The notes under the pieces were generated by a model. It did not search any database. It worked only from the letters and a program-made list of their open reading frames with translations, and was not told where the DNA came from. From the NCBI GenBank assembly GCA_963703355.1, contig OY969813.1:1984001-2048000 (forward strand): a stretch of DNA of 64,000 nucleotides. Direction: 5' to 3'. The first letter of the stretch is position 1. Every line of letters begins with the position of its first letter. This document shows, in pieces, positions 35,179-44,148 of the stretch. Position numbers and translations under genes: made by a program. Origin of the DNA: Puia sp963703355 (GTDB lineage Bacteria > Bacteroidota > Bacteroidia > Chitinophagales > Chitinophagaceae).

Positions 35179-35260
35179 GCGTTAAGCGTTAAGCGTTAAG
35201 CGTTAAGCGTTAAGCGTTAAGCGTTAAGCGTTAAGCGTTAAGCATTAAGCATTAAGCATT
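35179..35260. repeat. Heptamer tandem array GCGTTAA x9, then GCATTAA x2
   Basis: Nine exact GCGTTAA units (35179-35241) and two GCATTAA units (35242-35255), followed by a partial unit. The array contains the TAA stop (35252-35254) and last codons of the minus-strand ABC transporter gene. Copy-number change here would not shift the upstream reading frame but could change the extreme C-terminus. Confidence 0.9.
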
Positions 35261-37060
35261 TACCCTTTCAAATTGCATTTGATGAAGTTTAAAATAGAAA
35301 CCTTCTTTTTCCATCAGCTGGTCGTGCGTTCCTATTTCTCTGATTTCTCCTTTATCAAGCACAAGTATCTTGTCAGCCTGGCGAATCGTGGAGAGGCGGT
35401 GAGCAATCACAATGGAAGTCCTGCCGGCAATAAGCTTCCCGATGGCGTCCTGTATCATCAATTCTGATTCCGTATCTACTGAAGAAGTGGCTTCATCCAG
35501 AATTAAAATGGATGGGTCGAATAATAAAGCCCTGATAAAAGAGAGAAGCTGGCGTTGACCCATTGAAAGCGTATTGCCGCGTTCCATAACATCATATCCA
35601 TAGCCGCCTGGCAGTCGCATGATGAAATCATGCATTCCGATCAGTTTTGCCGCATTCACAACCCTATCAAACGGTATATCTGTATTCCGTAATGTTATAT
35701 TATCCAGTATAGAACCTGAAAAAAGAAATACGTCCTGTAACACCACTCCAATATTGCTTCGCAGGGAATCAAGTTTATATGATTCAATCGGCCTGTTGTC
35801 AATCAGAATATTTCCTTTTTGAATGGGATATAAACGGTTAAGAATACTTATAATGGAAGTTTTGCCACTACCCGTATGCCCCACAATAGCCAGTGTTTCA
35901 CCCGGCTCAATCACAAATGAAATATCTCTCAAAACATAACGGTCTTCCGTGTACGCAAAATAGACCTTCTCAAAGGAAATCTTACCGGTCAATTTTTCAG
36001 GAGCGTATACGCCGTCGTCAGGCATTATATCATTATTGTCCAGTACCCGAAATACGCGTTCACTCGCCACCATGCCCATTTGCAGCGTATTGAATTTGTC
36101 CGCGATCAGTCGCAACGGTCTGAATAATAAATTGAGGTATAAAAAAAACGCGATGATCTCTCCGGTAAGCGACGCGGCTTGTTTCGGCGGGAGGTGTAAC
36201 ACCAAACTTGCACCCCACCAAACCAGTAACCCGGTGGAAAAAGCAAGTACAATTTCCACAACAGGGAAGAAAACAGAATATGCAAATATTGCCCGAATAT
36301 TCGCATTGCGATGTTCCCGGTTAATTTTCCGAAAGCTTTTGAACTCGCGATCTTCAGATGCAAATGCCTGTACTATTTGCATGCCGGTAATATGTTCCTG
36401 AACGAATGCATTCAGGGCAGCGACGGCATTTCTAACGCGAATGAATGACTTATTTACGGTTTCCTTAAAAAAATAAGTCGCCAAAATCAGAATCGGAAAA
36501 GGTATCAGGCATATCAGCGTAAGCTGCCAGTTCGCGAGGAACATAAAGAGTAAAATAGAAATGATCGAGAGAAGATCCGAAACGATTGGAATCAATCCTT
36601 CTGAGAAAATATCATTTATAGCCTCGATATCGTTTATAGTTCTGGTAGTAAGCGTTCCTATGGGAGTTTTATCATACTGGGAAAGATTCAAAGAAAGTAC
36701 TCTTTTGTAAACCGCAATTCGAAGGTCTTTTACCACTGTTTGTCCCAACCATGCCGTAATGAACGAGAAATAAAAACGTAAAACCGTTTCAATCAGTAGT
36801 ATGCCAATTTGAAGGAAAGTAACATAAAAAATCATGTGAACCATTCGTTCGCGGATTGAAAGATCAGCACTTAGACCGCCACGGATATATGTATTAACGG
36901 TATATTGAATTAGAAAAGGCCGGAGCGGAGAAATGATGGCCAAAAGAATGGAAAGGGTGATAGAGCCGTAAAACCATTTTTTGTAAGGAGAAGTATATTT
37001 AAGTACCCTACTGAGCTGACTAAAATCAAATATTTTTTTCCTCGAAACGGAAGATGGCAT
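35252..37060 (-). CDS. ABC exporter, fused membrane and ATPase domains (MsbA/MdlB-like)
   Basis: 602 aa from ATG 37060. An ATG at 37120 is in frame but lies upstream of a -7 box (37084-37091), so it was not used. Six membrane helices (about 30-320) and an ATPase domain with Walker A GHTGSGKTS, signature LSMGQRQ (LSGGQ with Gly to Met), Walker B ILILDEATSSVD and a His switch IVIAHRLST. A lipid, peptide or drug exporter; the substrate is not readable. Encoded alone, and its end lies in the heptamer array. Confidence 0.92.
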   Translation of the reverse strand: MPSSVSRKKIFDFSQLSRVLKYTSPYKKWFYGSITLSILLAIISPLRPFLIQYTVNTYIRGGLSADLSIRERMVHMIFYVTFLQIGILLIETVLRFYFSFITAWLGQTVVKDLRIAVYKRVLSLNLSQYDKTPIGTLTTRTINDIEAINDIFSEGLIPIVSDLLSIISILLFMFLANWQLTLICLIPFPILILATYFFKETVNKSFIRVRNAVAALNAFVQEHITGMQIVQAFASEDREFKSFRKINREHRNANIRAIFAYSVFFPVVEIVLAFSTGLLVWWGASLVLHLPPKQAASLTGEIIAFFLYLNLLFRPLRLIADKFNTLQMGMVASERVFRVLDNNDIMPDDGVYAPEKLTGKISFEKVYFAYTEDRYVLRDISFVIEPGETLAIVGHTGSGKTSIISILNRLYPIQKGNILIDNRPIESYKLDSLRSNIGVVLQDVFLFSGSILDNITLRNTDIPFDRVVNAAKLIGMHDFIMRLPGGYGYDVMERGNTLSMGQRQLLSFIRALLFDPSILILDEATSSVDTESELMIQDAIGKLIAGRTSIVIAHRLSTIRQADKILVLDKGEIREIGTHDQLMEKEGFYFKLHQMQFERVNA

Positions 37061-37083
37061 TGAAATTAAAAAATTATGAAAAA

Positions 37084-37091
37084 CAAAGGTA
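37084..37091 (-). promoter_or_regulatory. -7 box upstream of the ABC exporter
   Basis: Exact TACCTTTG on the minus strand, with a GTTC in place of TTG about 20 nt upstream. It lies 24 nt before the ATG at 37060 and supports that start. Confidence 0.5.
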
Positions 37092-37148
37092 AGGTGCTTT
37101 CGTTCCCCTTTGAACTCCAATTTAGGTGATAAAGAAGTTTACGTCTTA

Positions 37149-39368
37149 TCATTCTTCTTCGCCCATAGCATTTCGGTATGCTTTTATAAAAATAACTCCG
37201 AGGTTTTTGTAAGGCGGAATATAATCGTCAAATCGTTCACGGGCTACCGGATCCCTGTTGAATTTCTCTGTTAATGCTTTCCAGATGGGGAGCCAGTCAA
37301 TATTATTACCGTCGAGCAGACTGGAGTTAATAGCCTGCAGAATCGGTTCATTCACAGATTTTGTTCCGACCTGTTTGGAAGAAATAATATGAGCGTCCGG
37401 ACTGATACTAAGTACTTCACTCAAATTATTGTAACCTCCACAGGAACCCAGAATTACAATTTTCGCTGATGGCTGCAGTTGTTTCAAGGTATACCGTACG
37501 TGATAACTATGTCCCCGGTGAATATATATAGTGGGCTGTAGTTTATTATCATATAAATAGTCATCCAGATGGTGTTGTGCTTTATCATCCGGATCATCTT
37601 CTCCGAACAACGGGCGGTTAGCAAAAATCCATACAGGCTTTCCTTTTTGTGATTGTATCCATATCCATTCTTTTGTTGGATTCATGGTTACCTTCCATTC
37701 CGGTTTATTTAGAAATAATTTCAAAAAATCCTGGTAAGAATTTTGACCATCTTTGTCTTCATCACCATAGAAAAATACCTGTTGAATAACTCTTCCACTG
37801 TCGTCCTTCAACGAATCGTAGTTTACAGAATATACGGGAGGAATGCCAAGTTTTGCAGACAAATCGAAAGCCTGACTTGTATCGGCGGATTCAAACAGTG
37901 ACTCCATCAGGTGATATATTACAGTACCCTTTTTGTCGCTGTTGAGCAGATTTCTTTTGTAGTTCCATTTCACTTCGTTCAGAACAAAGGCGGCAAGCGG
38001 AGGATTTTTGTCGTAAATGCTGCTGTAGGAATCCGCCACATCCACTGCATCTTCTTCGTTGGCTCTTTCGAGGCCAATAATAAATGCCTTCATTATAGTG
38101 GCCGCATTATCCTTATCCATGGTGGCAAGAAAATAATCCAGTTTGTTGTACGCAGCTGCCATCTTAATGAACTTGCGAAAATAATCTCCGTGCATTTGTA
38201 TGATGAGACTATCACCACGAGGAACGGTCATTCTTTGAAAAATACGTTCATAAACTCCGAGATAACTGGACGTATAGATTTCGTCTTCACTGAGCACAAT
38301 AAGATAATAGAGTTCTGCGGGGGTAAGTGTTTCCAATATCTTGAACCTGACTGCTGAAGGCTTGTCATGAAGCGCATTAATTTCCCTAACAAAAACGTCT
38401 TTTCCCTTACTCTGCAGCATGGTTGTCAATGCCTCCATTTCCAGCGCGGTATCCTGCTGTGGCGCAAGCATGCGCGCTGCATAGTCCATCCTGGTTTGTA
38501 CCAACAACTTGTAATAAGCGAGATTATCATCTTTCACCTTATTGATATCGTTTATAGTGATGCGATGACTGATCAGATTGTCGAGAAAAGGCAGATATAA
38601 TTGTCCACTTTTGCTGGATGCAATCCTTCCAACCATATTGATAATGGAGTCGTTGCTATTTCTTATCCGTGCAGCAAGGATGGTATTGCCCGAAGCATAA
38701 TCATATAATTTCCGTATGTTTTTTTTACCGCCGGTTATGATCAGACTGTCTGCAAATGGCAGGTAAGGATTTGAACTTAGGATGGTAAAAATTTCATTGG
38801 GATGTAAATCACAATATTTTCGAATCAACAGTAAGCGTGAATCTTTTACACCGACATTTTCGACCGGCAAGAGGAAACATTCTACAATGATACTCCCCAC
38901 TCCGTAAGTATTATCTAAAATGACCGGTTCAATGCTCTTATTTTGGCGATCAAGTTCCATTGCTTTCACAAATGCATTGAACAGGGAGGGCGCCATTGAA
39001 CTGGGAAAATCCTTTTGCCTGAAATGATTATTATAGCCTTTCAGCATTGTTTCAAGTGAACGGAGGTTCTTGATTTTCATTTGTCCATTCAACGTTGAAT
39101 CCATTTCTATTTCTTCCTGTAGCAGGTCCACCTGGCGGATCATGACGTCAGCAATTCCGAGATTGATATTATCGTCTTTTGAGACCTGAATGATATCGTC
39201 GGCCTTTCCGTCAAGAGCCAAAAGCCTTTTCTGCTCCCTGTCAATATTGTCGTGCCATAATTTGCGTTCCTGCTGAACCTTGTAATAGGGATCCGCCGTC
39301 TGCGCATCAAGGGACAGATAAAACAGCAGGCCATACGGAATAAGGAGATAACGGATAATGATCTTCAT
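37149..39368 (-). CDS. Secreted protein with possible clan CD (caspase-fold) His/Cys pair, unknown function
   Basis: 739 aa. The signal peptide ends near LSLDAQ. Residues about 25-520 are mostly helical without a recognised domain. An EF-hand-like loop (DEDKDGQNSYQD, 536-547) is followed by an alpha/beta C-terminal domain in which a strand ends in RGHSYH (H620, H623), one helix follows, then a strand IVILGSC with C643 and GG after it, then HIISSKQVGTKS. Strand-His, helix, strand-Cys is the arrangement of caspase/gingipain/CHAT-like peptidases. Catalysis is inferred, not shown. It has a consensus promoter and stands alone. Confidence 0.6.
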   Translation of the reverse strand: MKIIIRYLLIPYGLLFYLSLDAQTADPYYKVQQERKLWHDNIDREQKRLLALDGKADDIIQVSKDDNINLGIADVMIRQVDLLQEEIEMDSTLNGQMKIKNLRSLETMLKGYNNHFRQKDFPSSMAPSLFNAFVKAMELDRQNKSIEPVILDNTYGVGSIIVECFLLPVENVGVKDSRLLLIRKYCDLHPNEIFTILSSNPYLPFADSLIITGGKKNIRKLYDYASGNTILAARIRNSNDSIINMVGRIASSKSGQLYLPFLDNLISHRITINDINKVKDDNLAYYKLLVQTRMDYAARMLAPQQDTALEMEALTTMLQSKGKDVFVREINALHDKPSAVRFKILETLTPAELYYLIVLSEDEIYTSSYLGVYERIFQRMTVPRGDSLIIQMHGDYFRKFIKMAAAYNKLDYFLATMDKDNAATIMKAFIIGLERANEEDAVDVADSYSSIYDKNPPLAAFVLNEVKWNYKRNLLNSDKKGTVIYHLMESLFESADTSQAFDLSAKLGIPPVYSVNYDSLKDDSGRVIQQVFFYGDEDKDGQNSYQDFLKLFLNKPEWKVTMNPTKEWIWIQSQKGKPVWIFANRPLFGEDDPDDKAQHHLDDYLYDNKLQPTIYIHRGHSYHVRYTLKQLQPSAKIVILGSCGGYNNLSEVLSISPDAHIISSKQVGTKSVNEPILQAINSSLLDGNNIDWLPIWKALTEKFNRDPVARERFDDYIPPYKNLGVIFIKAYRNAMGEEE

Positions 39369-39395
39369 AATTTAAACAGGTCCAGCCCGATACAT

Positions 39396-39425
39396 CAAAA
39401 ATACAGCCATTTATGAGACGGGCAA
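39396..39425 (-). promoter_or_regulatory. Consensus promoter of the 739-aa secreted protein gene
   Basis: Minus strand TTG (39423-39425), exactly 19 nt, then TATTTTTG (39396-39403); the ATG is 28 nt beyond the -7 box. Confidence 0.7.
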
Positions 39426-39598
39426 CCCGTTGGCGGTTAACCATTCATGGTTGATGGAAGATAAATGTTTAGGTCCCAATTTAGAAATTGTTTCCCTTTT
39501 TCAAGCTTTAGCCTTTGAATTGTGGGCATTAGCCCTGAAATCCAGTATTAAAAAATTGTAAACTCAGACTATATAACCTTCCCTACGGTGGAATTCGG

Positions 39599-39606
39599 TT
39601 AGTTTT
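39599..39606 (+). promoter_or_regulatory. Possible -7 box upstream of the response regulator
   Basis: Exact TAGTTTTG (39599-39606) 17 nt before ATG 39624, without a TTG at the right distance, as might be expected for an activator-dependent promoter. Weak evidence. Confidence 0.3.
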
Positions 39607-39623
39607 GCGTAAATTTTTTGTTA

Positions 39624-40304
39624 ATGGATGCCAAAGGCAAGAAAATTCTAATCGCAGATGATGAGCCAGACATCCTTGAAGTTCTCCAATATAATCTCGT
39701 AAGAGAGGGGTACGAGGTTACTACCGCTAAGGATGGTGATGATGCGTTAAATAAAGCGAAATCAACACACCCTGATCTGATTATCCTGGATATCATGATG
39801 CCAAAAAAGAGTGGCGTGGAAGTTTGCGAGATCTTGCGAACCCAACCCATTTTTCATGATACCCTCATTCTGATGCTCACTGCCTTAAATGACGAGGGGT
39901 TTCAGATAAAAGGCCTGGAAAGCGGTGCGGACGACTATGTAAACAAGCCGGTAAGTCCCAAAATAATCGTAAGCCGGGTTGGCGCTCTTTTACGCCGTTC
40001 AAATAAGGAGTCTGCCGAAAAAGTCCTTAAAAGAGGGAATCTGAATATTGATCCTACCAAGTTCGAAGTGCTGGTGGATGAACGTCAGGTTACGCTGGCA
40101 AAAAAAGAATTCGAACTGTTATATCTTCTCGCTTCCCGCCCGGGAAGAGTATTTTTGCGTAATGAGATCCTGAACCAGGTATGGGGTAATGACGTTATAG
40201 TAGGAGACCGCACAATCGACGTGCATATCCGAAAAATCCGACAGAAACTCGGACTGGACTGCATCACCACAGTAAAAGGTGTGGGTTATAAGTTTGTGAA
40301 CTAA
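39624..40304 (+). CDS. OmpR/PhoB-family response regulator
   Basis: 226 aa from ATG 39624 (TTG 39618 also in frame). Receiver domain (about 5-125): ADDEPD, the phospho-acceptor Asp in ILDIMMPKKSG, Thr in MLTA and Lys in YVNKPVS. C-terminal winged helix (about 135-226) with FELLYLLASRPGRVFLRNEIL and the recognition segment DRTIDVHIRKIRQKLG. The next gene, a histidine kinase, starts immediately after its stop. PhoB-like by type; the neighbouring phosphorus genes make phosphate control plausible but unproven. Confidence 0.92.
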   Translation: MDAKGKKILIADDEPDILEVLQYNLVREGYEVTTAKDGDDALNKAKSTHPDLIILDIMMPKKSGVEVCEILRTQPIFHDTLILMLTALNDEGFQIKGLESGADDYVNKPVSPKIIVSRVGALLRRSNKESAEKVLKRGNLNIDPTKFEVLVDERQVTLAKKEFELLYLLASRPGRVFLRNEILNQVWGNDVIVGDRTIDVHIRKIRQKLGLDCITTVKGVGYKFVN

Positions 40305-41354
40305 ATGCTCAACACGCAGAATTTTACTCCAAAACAGTTGTCGGCTTTAACAGCTATGTTAATCGCATCCGCAGTAGCGGTGGGCATTTTCCTCCTTACT
40401 ACCAGCTGGATCCATTTTTTTGGCGCGTTGATAATCGTTTTCAGCGGTTCATACCTGTTAATACAACTCACACTCGAAAAATTCATCAACCGGAAAATTA
40501 AACTGATTTATAAATTCATTCATCAAACTAAAGCGACAAGAAAGGAAGAAGTATATTTTAAATACATACTTCCCAAAAAAAGCATTGATGAGGTTCGGGA
40601 AGATGTTGAACGATGGGGTAATAAACAAATGGAGGAAATTGAACTGCTCAGAAAGAATGAAGCCTTTCGCAAAGAATTTCTTCAGAATCTTTCTCATGAA
40701 TTGAAAACTCCCATTTTTGCTATCCAAGGCTATGTTGACACCCTGCTGAATGGTGCTATGGATGATCAGAATGTAAGTAAACGTTTCCTTGAAAACACGG
40801 AACGCAATGTGGAAAGACTTGTGAACCTCATGAATGATCTGGATGAAATTTCAAAGCTTGAAAGAGGTGAGTTATTGTTATTGAAAGAGAATTTTGTGAT
40901 TCAGGATTTGATCCGGGAAGTCTTCGATTCTCTTTCTATCAATATGCAGGATAAGAATATGCGGACGGGAATAAAAAAAGGCTGCGAATATCCCACCCAG
41001 GTATTTGCCGATAAGGAAAAAATAAGGATGGTATTGCTAAACCTGGTTGAAAATGCATCTAAATATGGCAAACGAAATGGTAGTATACTGGCTAGTGTTT
41101 ATTCTACTGACGGAAAACACGTTTTAGTCGAAGTTACGGATGACGGGATAGGTATTGAAGAAGAGCATCTCCAGCGCATTTTTGAAAGATTTTACAGGAC
41201 GGATTCTGCACGAAGCCGCGATAAAGGCGGTACGGGACTTGGGCTGGCAATTTGTAAACATATTATTGAAGCACACGGACAACCCATTCATGTGCGAAGT
41301 ACCCCCGACGTCGGCACAAGCATTGGTTTTACACTCGAGTCCAGAAAGGACTGA
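40305..41354 (+). CDS. PhoR-like sensor histidine kinase
   Basis: 349 aa. Two N-terminal membrane helices (about 15-55) with almost no periplasmic loop, a short linker, HisKA with the acceptor His in LSHELKTPIFAIQG, then HATPase with N box LLNLVENASKYG, G1 DDGIGIEEEHLQRIFERFYR and G2 GGTGLGLAI. Lack of an external sensor domain is typical of PhoR-type kinases that read the cell state through partner proteins. Its ATG directly abuts the regulator stop, so the pair is co-translated. Confidence 0.92.
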   Translation: MLNTQNFTPKQLSALTAMLIASAVAVGIFLLTTSWIHFFGALIIVFSGSYLLIQLTLEKFINRKIKLIYKFIHQTKATRKEEVYFKYILPKKSIDEVREDVERWGNKQMEEIELLRKNEAFRKEFLQNLSHELKTPIFAIQGYVDTLLNGAMDDQNVSKRFLENTERNVERLVNLMNDLDEISKLERGELLLLKENFVIQDLIREVFDSLSINMQDKNMRTGIKKGCEYPTQVFADKEKIRMVLLNLVENASKYGKRNGSILASVYSTDGKHVLVEVTDDGIGIEEEHLQRIFERFYRTDSARSRDKGGTGLGLAICKHIIEAHGQPIHVRSTPDVGTSIGFTLESRKD

Positions 41355-41386
41355 TAAATCGGTGGTTTAGTTTAATATAGAATTTT

Positions 41387-43954
41387 TCAAATTGTCCTTC
41401 CCATAAAAGGATCACTAAATCCCGCTTTACCCGTTTCAACTTTACCTGCAAATCTTTTCTCAAAGAGATCGTTTCCTTCAACCCGGATTGAAAAATCGTA
41501 CCATCCAAATTGTTTTGAAAGATCTATTGGAATTTTCAGTGTAGCATTCTTCACGTCGGCAGGGTTCACTGTTTTATTGATAACTGAACTTTTATACGCA
41601 TTGTCCACAATGGAGATTTGAACGGGTTTGCCGGATTGGTTGCGCAGCATTAGTTCCACATTTCCGGTAGGTTTTAAATTTATCGTTTCATAATCGCAAC
41701 GAATATTGATTAAAGGGTCATTTTTAGAACCGATAAACTCACGGAAAAATCCATTTGGTCCATATATGCGTAAATGATAAATGCCTTTGTCAAAATCTCC
41801 GATTGGCCAGGACACTGAAAATTGATCGGCTGCTTTGACCGCAAAAGCCCAGGCACGTAACTCCTTAAATACTTTTGAGCCATTTTCAGTCTGCAAATAT
41901 TTCCCGGGGGCATACACATTGAAAGGCGATCCAAGAGTTTCCGAACCAAATATCTTTCCACTCGATTCGAACATAATGTCAAAGGAATTGTTGGCAGGAT
42001 TTAAAGTGCCATCTGCATACAATTGATAACACAAAGCATTTGACGGTTTTATTCCCACCTCCTGTTTCGGCATAAACTCTGATGAATAAAGATCCTTTCG
42101 GAACACATTAATTTCATCTGCATTAAATGATTTATAACCTGATGGCAGTTTCTTAAATTTTGCATTGTAGATTGATTCCATGAACGCATTTCTTTTCAAA
42201 AATTCCAATCCGGTAACTGGCTCTTTTTCGTAAGGTTGGAAAATAGAAGTCAGATTTCCAGATATGGTTCTGCGCCATTCGCTGATATTGGAAGCATGAA
42301 TCTTTTTCCCCGTCTTCTGAGATAAAAATTTTTCCAAAAATTGCAATGACGATGTATGATCGAAAACTTCCGAATTAACGAATCCCCCCCGACTCCATGG
42401 AGAAGCGACAATCAGGGGAACGCGAAATCCAAGACCTATTGAACTTTCCCGATTATATGAAACAGGAAATCCCTTTCTCTCTTTTTCCTGTTCAATGGTA
42501 ACATATTCAACTTTTGTATCCATTCCATGCGAAACTTTTCCTGTCTCTGGTCTGTCGGAATGTGGAGCGGTGAAGGGTGGGACATGATCAAAATAACCAT
42601 CATTTTCGTCATATGTAAGAATAAAAATCGTTTTTTTCCATACGTCTGGATTTTGTGTAAGTATGTCCATCAGTTCTGAAATATACCAGGCCCCATACCA
42701 TGCAGAAGAAGGATGGTCTGATAAATTTTCAGGAGCAGCAATCCATGAAACCGTAGGCAGTTTCCCGGTTGTAACGTCTTCTCTGAATTGATGAAAAAGA
42801 TCACCTTTGGGCAATTTTAAATTTCGTGAATCGCCATGGTCTTCATAATTTATTTCTTCGAGAGTATGATAATCGGGATCATTGATATTCGTTACAAATG
42901 CATTCTGATGAAGATTTTTGTCTTTGTTGGAGAGATTGTTGAATTTTTCCTGGGTATAATCATTAAGTTCTTTAATCGATGATTCCAGTTCCTTTTTCTT
43001 TTCATCCAATTTTTTGCGCACGTTTTTTTTTGCGGGATCTGAATCCTGTATGTTCTGCAGTTGATTTTGCAGTGCACTTATTTCAGCAGGCAACGTATCA
43101 ACCAGATTTCGCACCTGAATCAGATGTTTTCCATGAAGACGTATATTGTACTGGGAAAAAAATTCAAGTGGGTTATCCTGAAAATTTGATAACCAGGGAT
43201 CCTGCTCATCCTTAAATCCAACATCTATACTTACTTCATTCTGATAAAATTTCCAGCTGATATCGTTTTCTTCGAGGATTTCCGGGAATGTTTTCCAGTG
43301 AAGCGTTTCAAAATCCATGTCCTCATTCCAAACATGTGCTTTGGATCCCTCGTGTTGTTCCGGACGAATCGTTCCCGTCCAGAAATAAAGTCTGTTAGGA
43401 TTTGTTCCCGTAAGAGAAGAACAAAAATGCTGATCACAAACTGTAAAACCATCGGCCAATGCATAGTAAAAAGGTATATCTTCTCTATTGTAATATCCGA
43501 GCGTCAATGGCATATCGGCATATTCTTTTATACTGTTTCTTTTTTCATTTAACCATTGATCGTACCTGCCATCATTTCGGGCATTGACCTGATTTTTCCA
43601 GGAATGCGGAAGAGAGCTCATCCAGGTGGACTTTGTATCTTTAATGTCCAACCGAAATGGTGCATAGGTTTCTCCCGCTGCATTTGTTTGCAACCAAACC
43701 GGGTTACCATTTGCGAGCTGAATAGCTCTTGGGTCGTTGAATCCACGCACTCCACGAAGACTCCCAAAACAATGGTCAAATGAACGGTTCTCCTGCATCA
43801 ATATGACTACGTGTTCAGCATCCAACCAGGTGCTCCCGGCTGCCGGATCAATTGAAAGCGCACGAACAATAGACTCCGGAATGATTGAATGCATTCCCCC
43901 GGCCCCCGCCAATAACGCTGCTTTTTTTATAAATTCTCTGCGTGTTTCCATCAA
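41387..43954 (-). CDS. Phosphocholine-specific phospholipase C (acid phosphatase-type phosphoesterase)
   Basis: 855 aa. A Tat signal begins with twin Arg (R5-R6, ETRREFIKKAALL). The phosphoesterase core starts at HVVILMQENRSFDHCFGSLRGVRGF with the nucleophile region typical of the family; FILTYDENDGYFDHVPP and VPLIVASPWSRGG complete the site. Two beta-sandwich-like C-terminal regions (about 650-855) match bacterial phospholipase C. It releases phosphocholine from phosphatidylcholine or sphingomyelin and is often induced by phosphate starvation. It is divergent from the FAD oxidoreductase, sharing the palindrome-bearing gap. Confidence 0.93.
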   Translation of the reverse strand: MMETRREFIKKAALLAGAGGMHSIIPESIVRALSIDPAAGSTWLDAEHVVILMQENRSFDHCFGSLRGVRGFNDPRAIQLANGNPVWLQTNAAGETYAPFRLDIKDTKSTWMSSLPHSWKNQVNARNDGRYDQWLNEKRNSIKEYADMPLTLGYYNREDIPFYYALADGFTVCDQHFCSSLTGTNPNRLYFWTGTIRPEQHEGSKAHVWNEDMDFETLHWKTFPEILEENDISWKFYQNEVSIDVGFKDEQDPWLSNFQDNPLEFFSQYNIRLHGKHLIQVRNLVDTLPAEISALQNQLQNIQDSDPAKKNVRKKLDEKKKELESSIKELNDYTQEKFNNLSNKDKNLHQNAFVTNINDPDYHTLEEINYEDHGDSRNLKLPKGDLFHQFREDVTTGKLPTVSWIAAPENLSDHPSSAWYGAWYISELMDILTQNPDVWKKTIFILTYDENDGYFDHVPPFTAPHSDRPETGKVSHGMDTKVEYVTIEQEKERKGFPVSYNRESSIGLGFRVPLIVASPWSRGGFVNSEVFDHTSSLQFLEKFLSQKTGKKIHASNISEWRRTISGNLTSIFQPYEKEPVTGLEFLKRNAFMESIYNAKFKKLPSGYKSFNADEINVFRKDLYSSEFMPKQEVGIKPSNALCYQLYADGTLNPANNSFDIMFESSGKIFGSETLGSPFNVYAPGKYLQTENGSKVFKELRAWAFAVKAADQFSVSWPIGDFDKGIYHLRIYGPNGFFREFIGSKNDPLINIRCDYETINLKPTGNVELMLRNQSGKPVQISIVDNAYKSSVINKTVNPADVKNATLKIPIDLSKQFGWYDFSIRVEGNDLFEKRFAGKVETGKAGFSDPFMGRTI

Positions 43955-43966
43955 AATGATTTCGTG

Positions 43967-44010
43967 CCGGAGAGAGCAGGCTGACTGTTACTCCAGCCTG
44001 CTTTTCCCGG
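43967..44010 (-). promoter_or_regulatory. Hairpin in the leader of the phospholipase C gene
   Basis: AGCAGGCT (43975-43982) and AGCCTGCT (43995-44002) form a perfect 8-bp stem around 12 nt, with possible outer CCGG/CCGG pairs. It ends about 12-20 nt before the phospholipase ATG, close enough to affect translation. It lacks a T-run on the minus strand, so a terminator is unlikely in that direction. Confidence 0.55.
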
Positions 44011-44072
44011 ACTTGTTATTTAAAAATTACAATTGAAAGAAAATCAAATGTAACCCAGCCATCTATGAACCT

Positions 44073-44090
44073 GTTCATGACGTCATGAAC
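44073..44090. promoter_or_regulatory. Perfect 18-bp palindrome, candidate operator
   Basis: GTTCATGACGTCATGAAC (44073-44090) is its own reverse complement. An extra half-site TGAAC lies just to its left (44066-44070), spaced 2 nt. It stands between the divergent phospholipase C and FAD oxidoreductase genes and has no coding role. Confidence 0.7.
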
Positions 44091-44148
44091 GAATCATTAA
44101 ATTTATTCAAATTGTTTTTGACTTAGTTTTTTATTGATAGATTGAAAA

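Noticed and set aside
35179..35260. Possible CRISPR array
   Set aside because: The 7-bp units are directly adjacent, with no spacers and no cas genes.
37061..37120. 20-residue N-terminal extension of the ABC exporter
   Set aside because: The start would precede the candidate -7 box at 37084-37091, and the residues do not fit the family N-terminus.
44116..44145. TTTG-N17-TAGATTGA as promoter for the FAD oxidoreductase
   Set aside because: Two mismatches in the -7 box, and the ATG lies only 3 nt beyond, so a transcript start would fall inside the gene.
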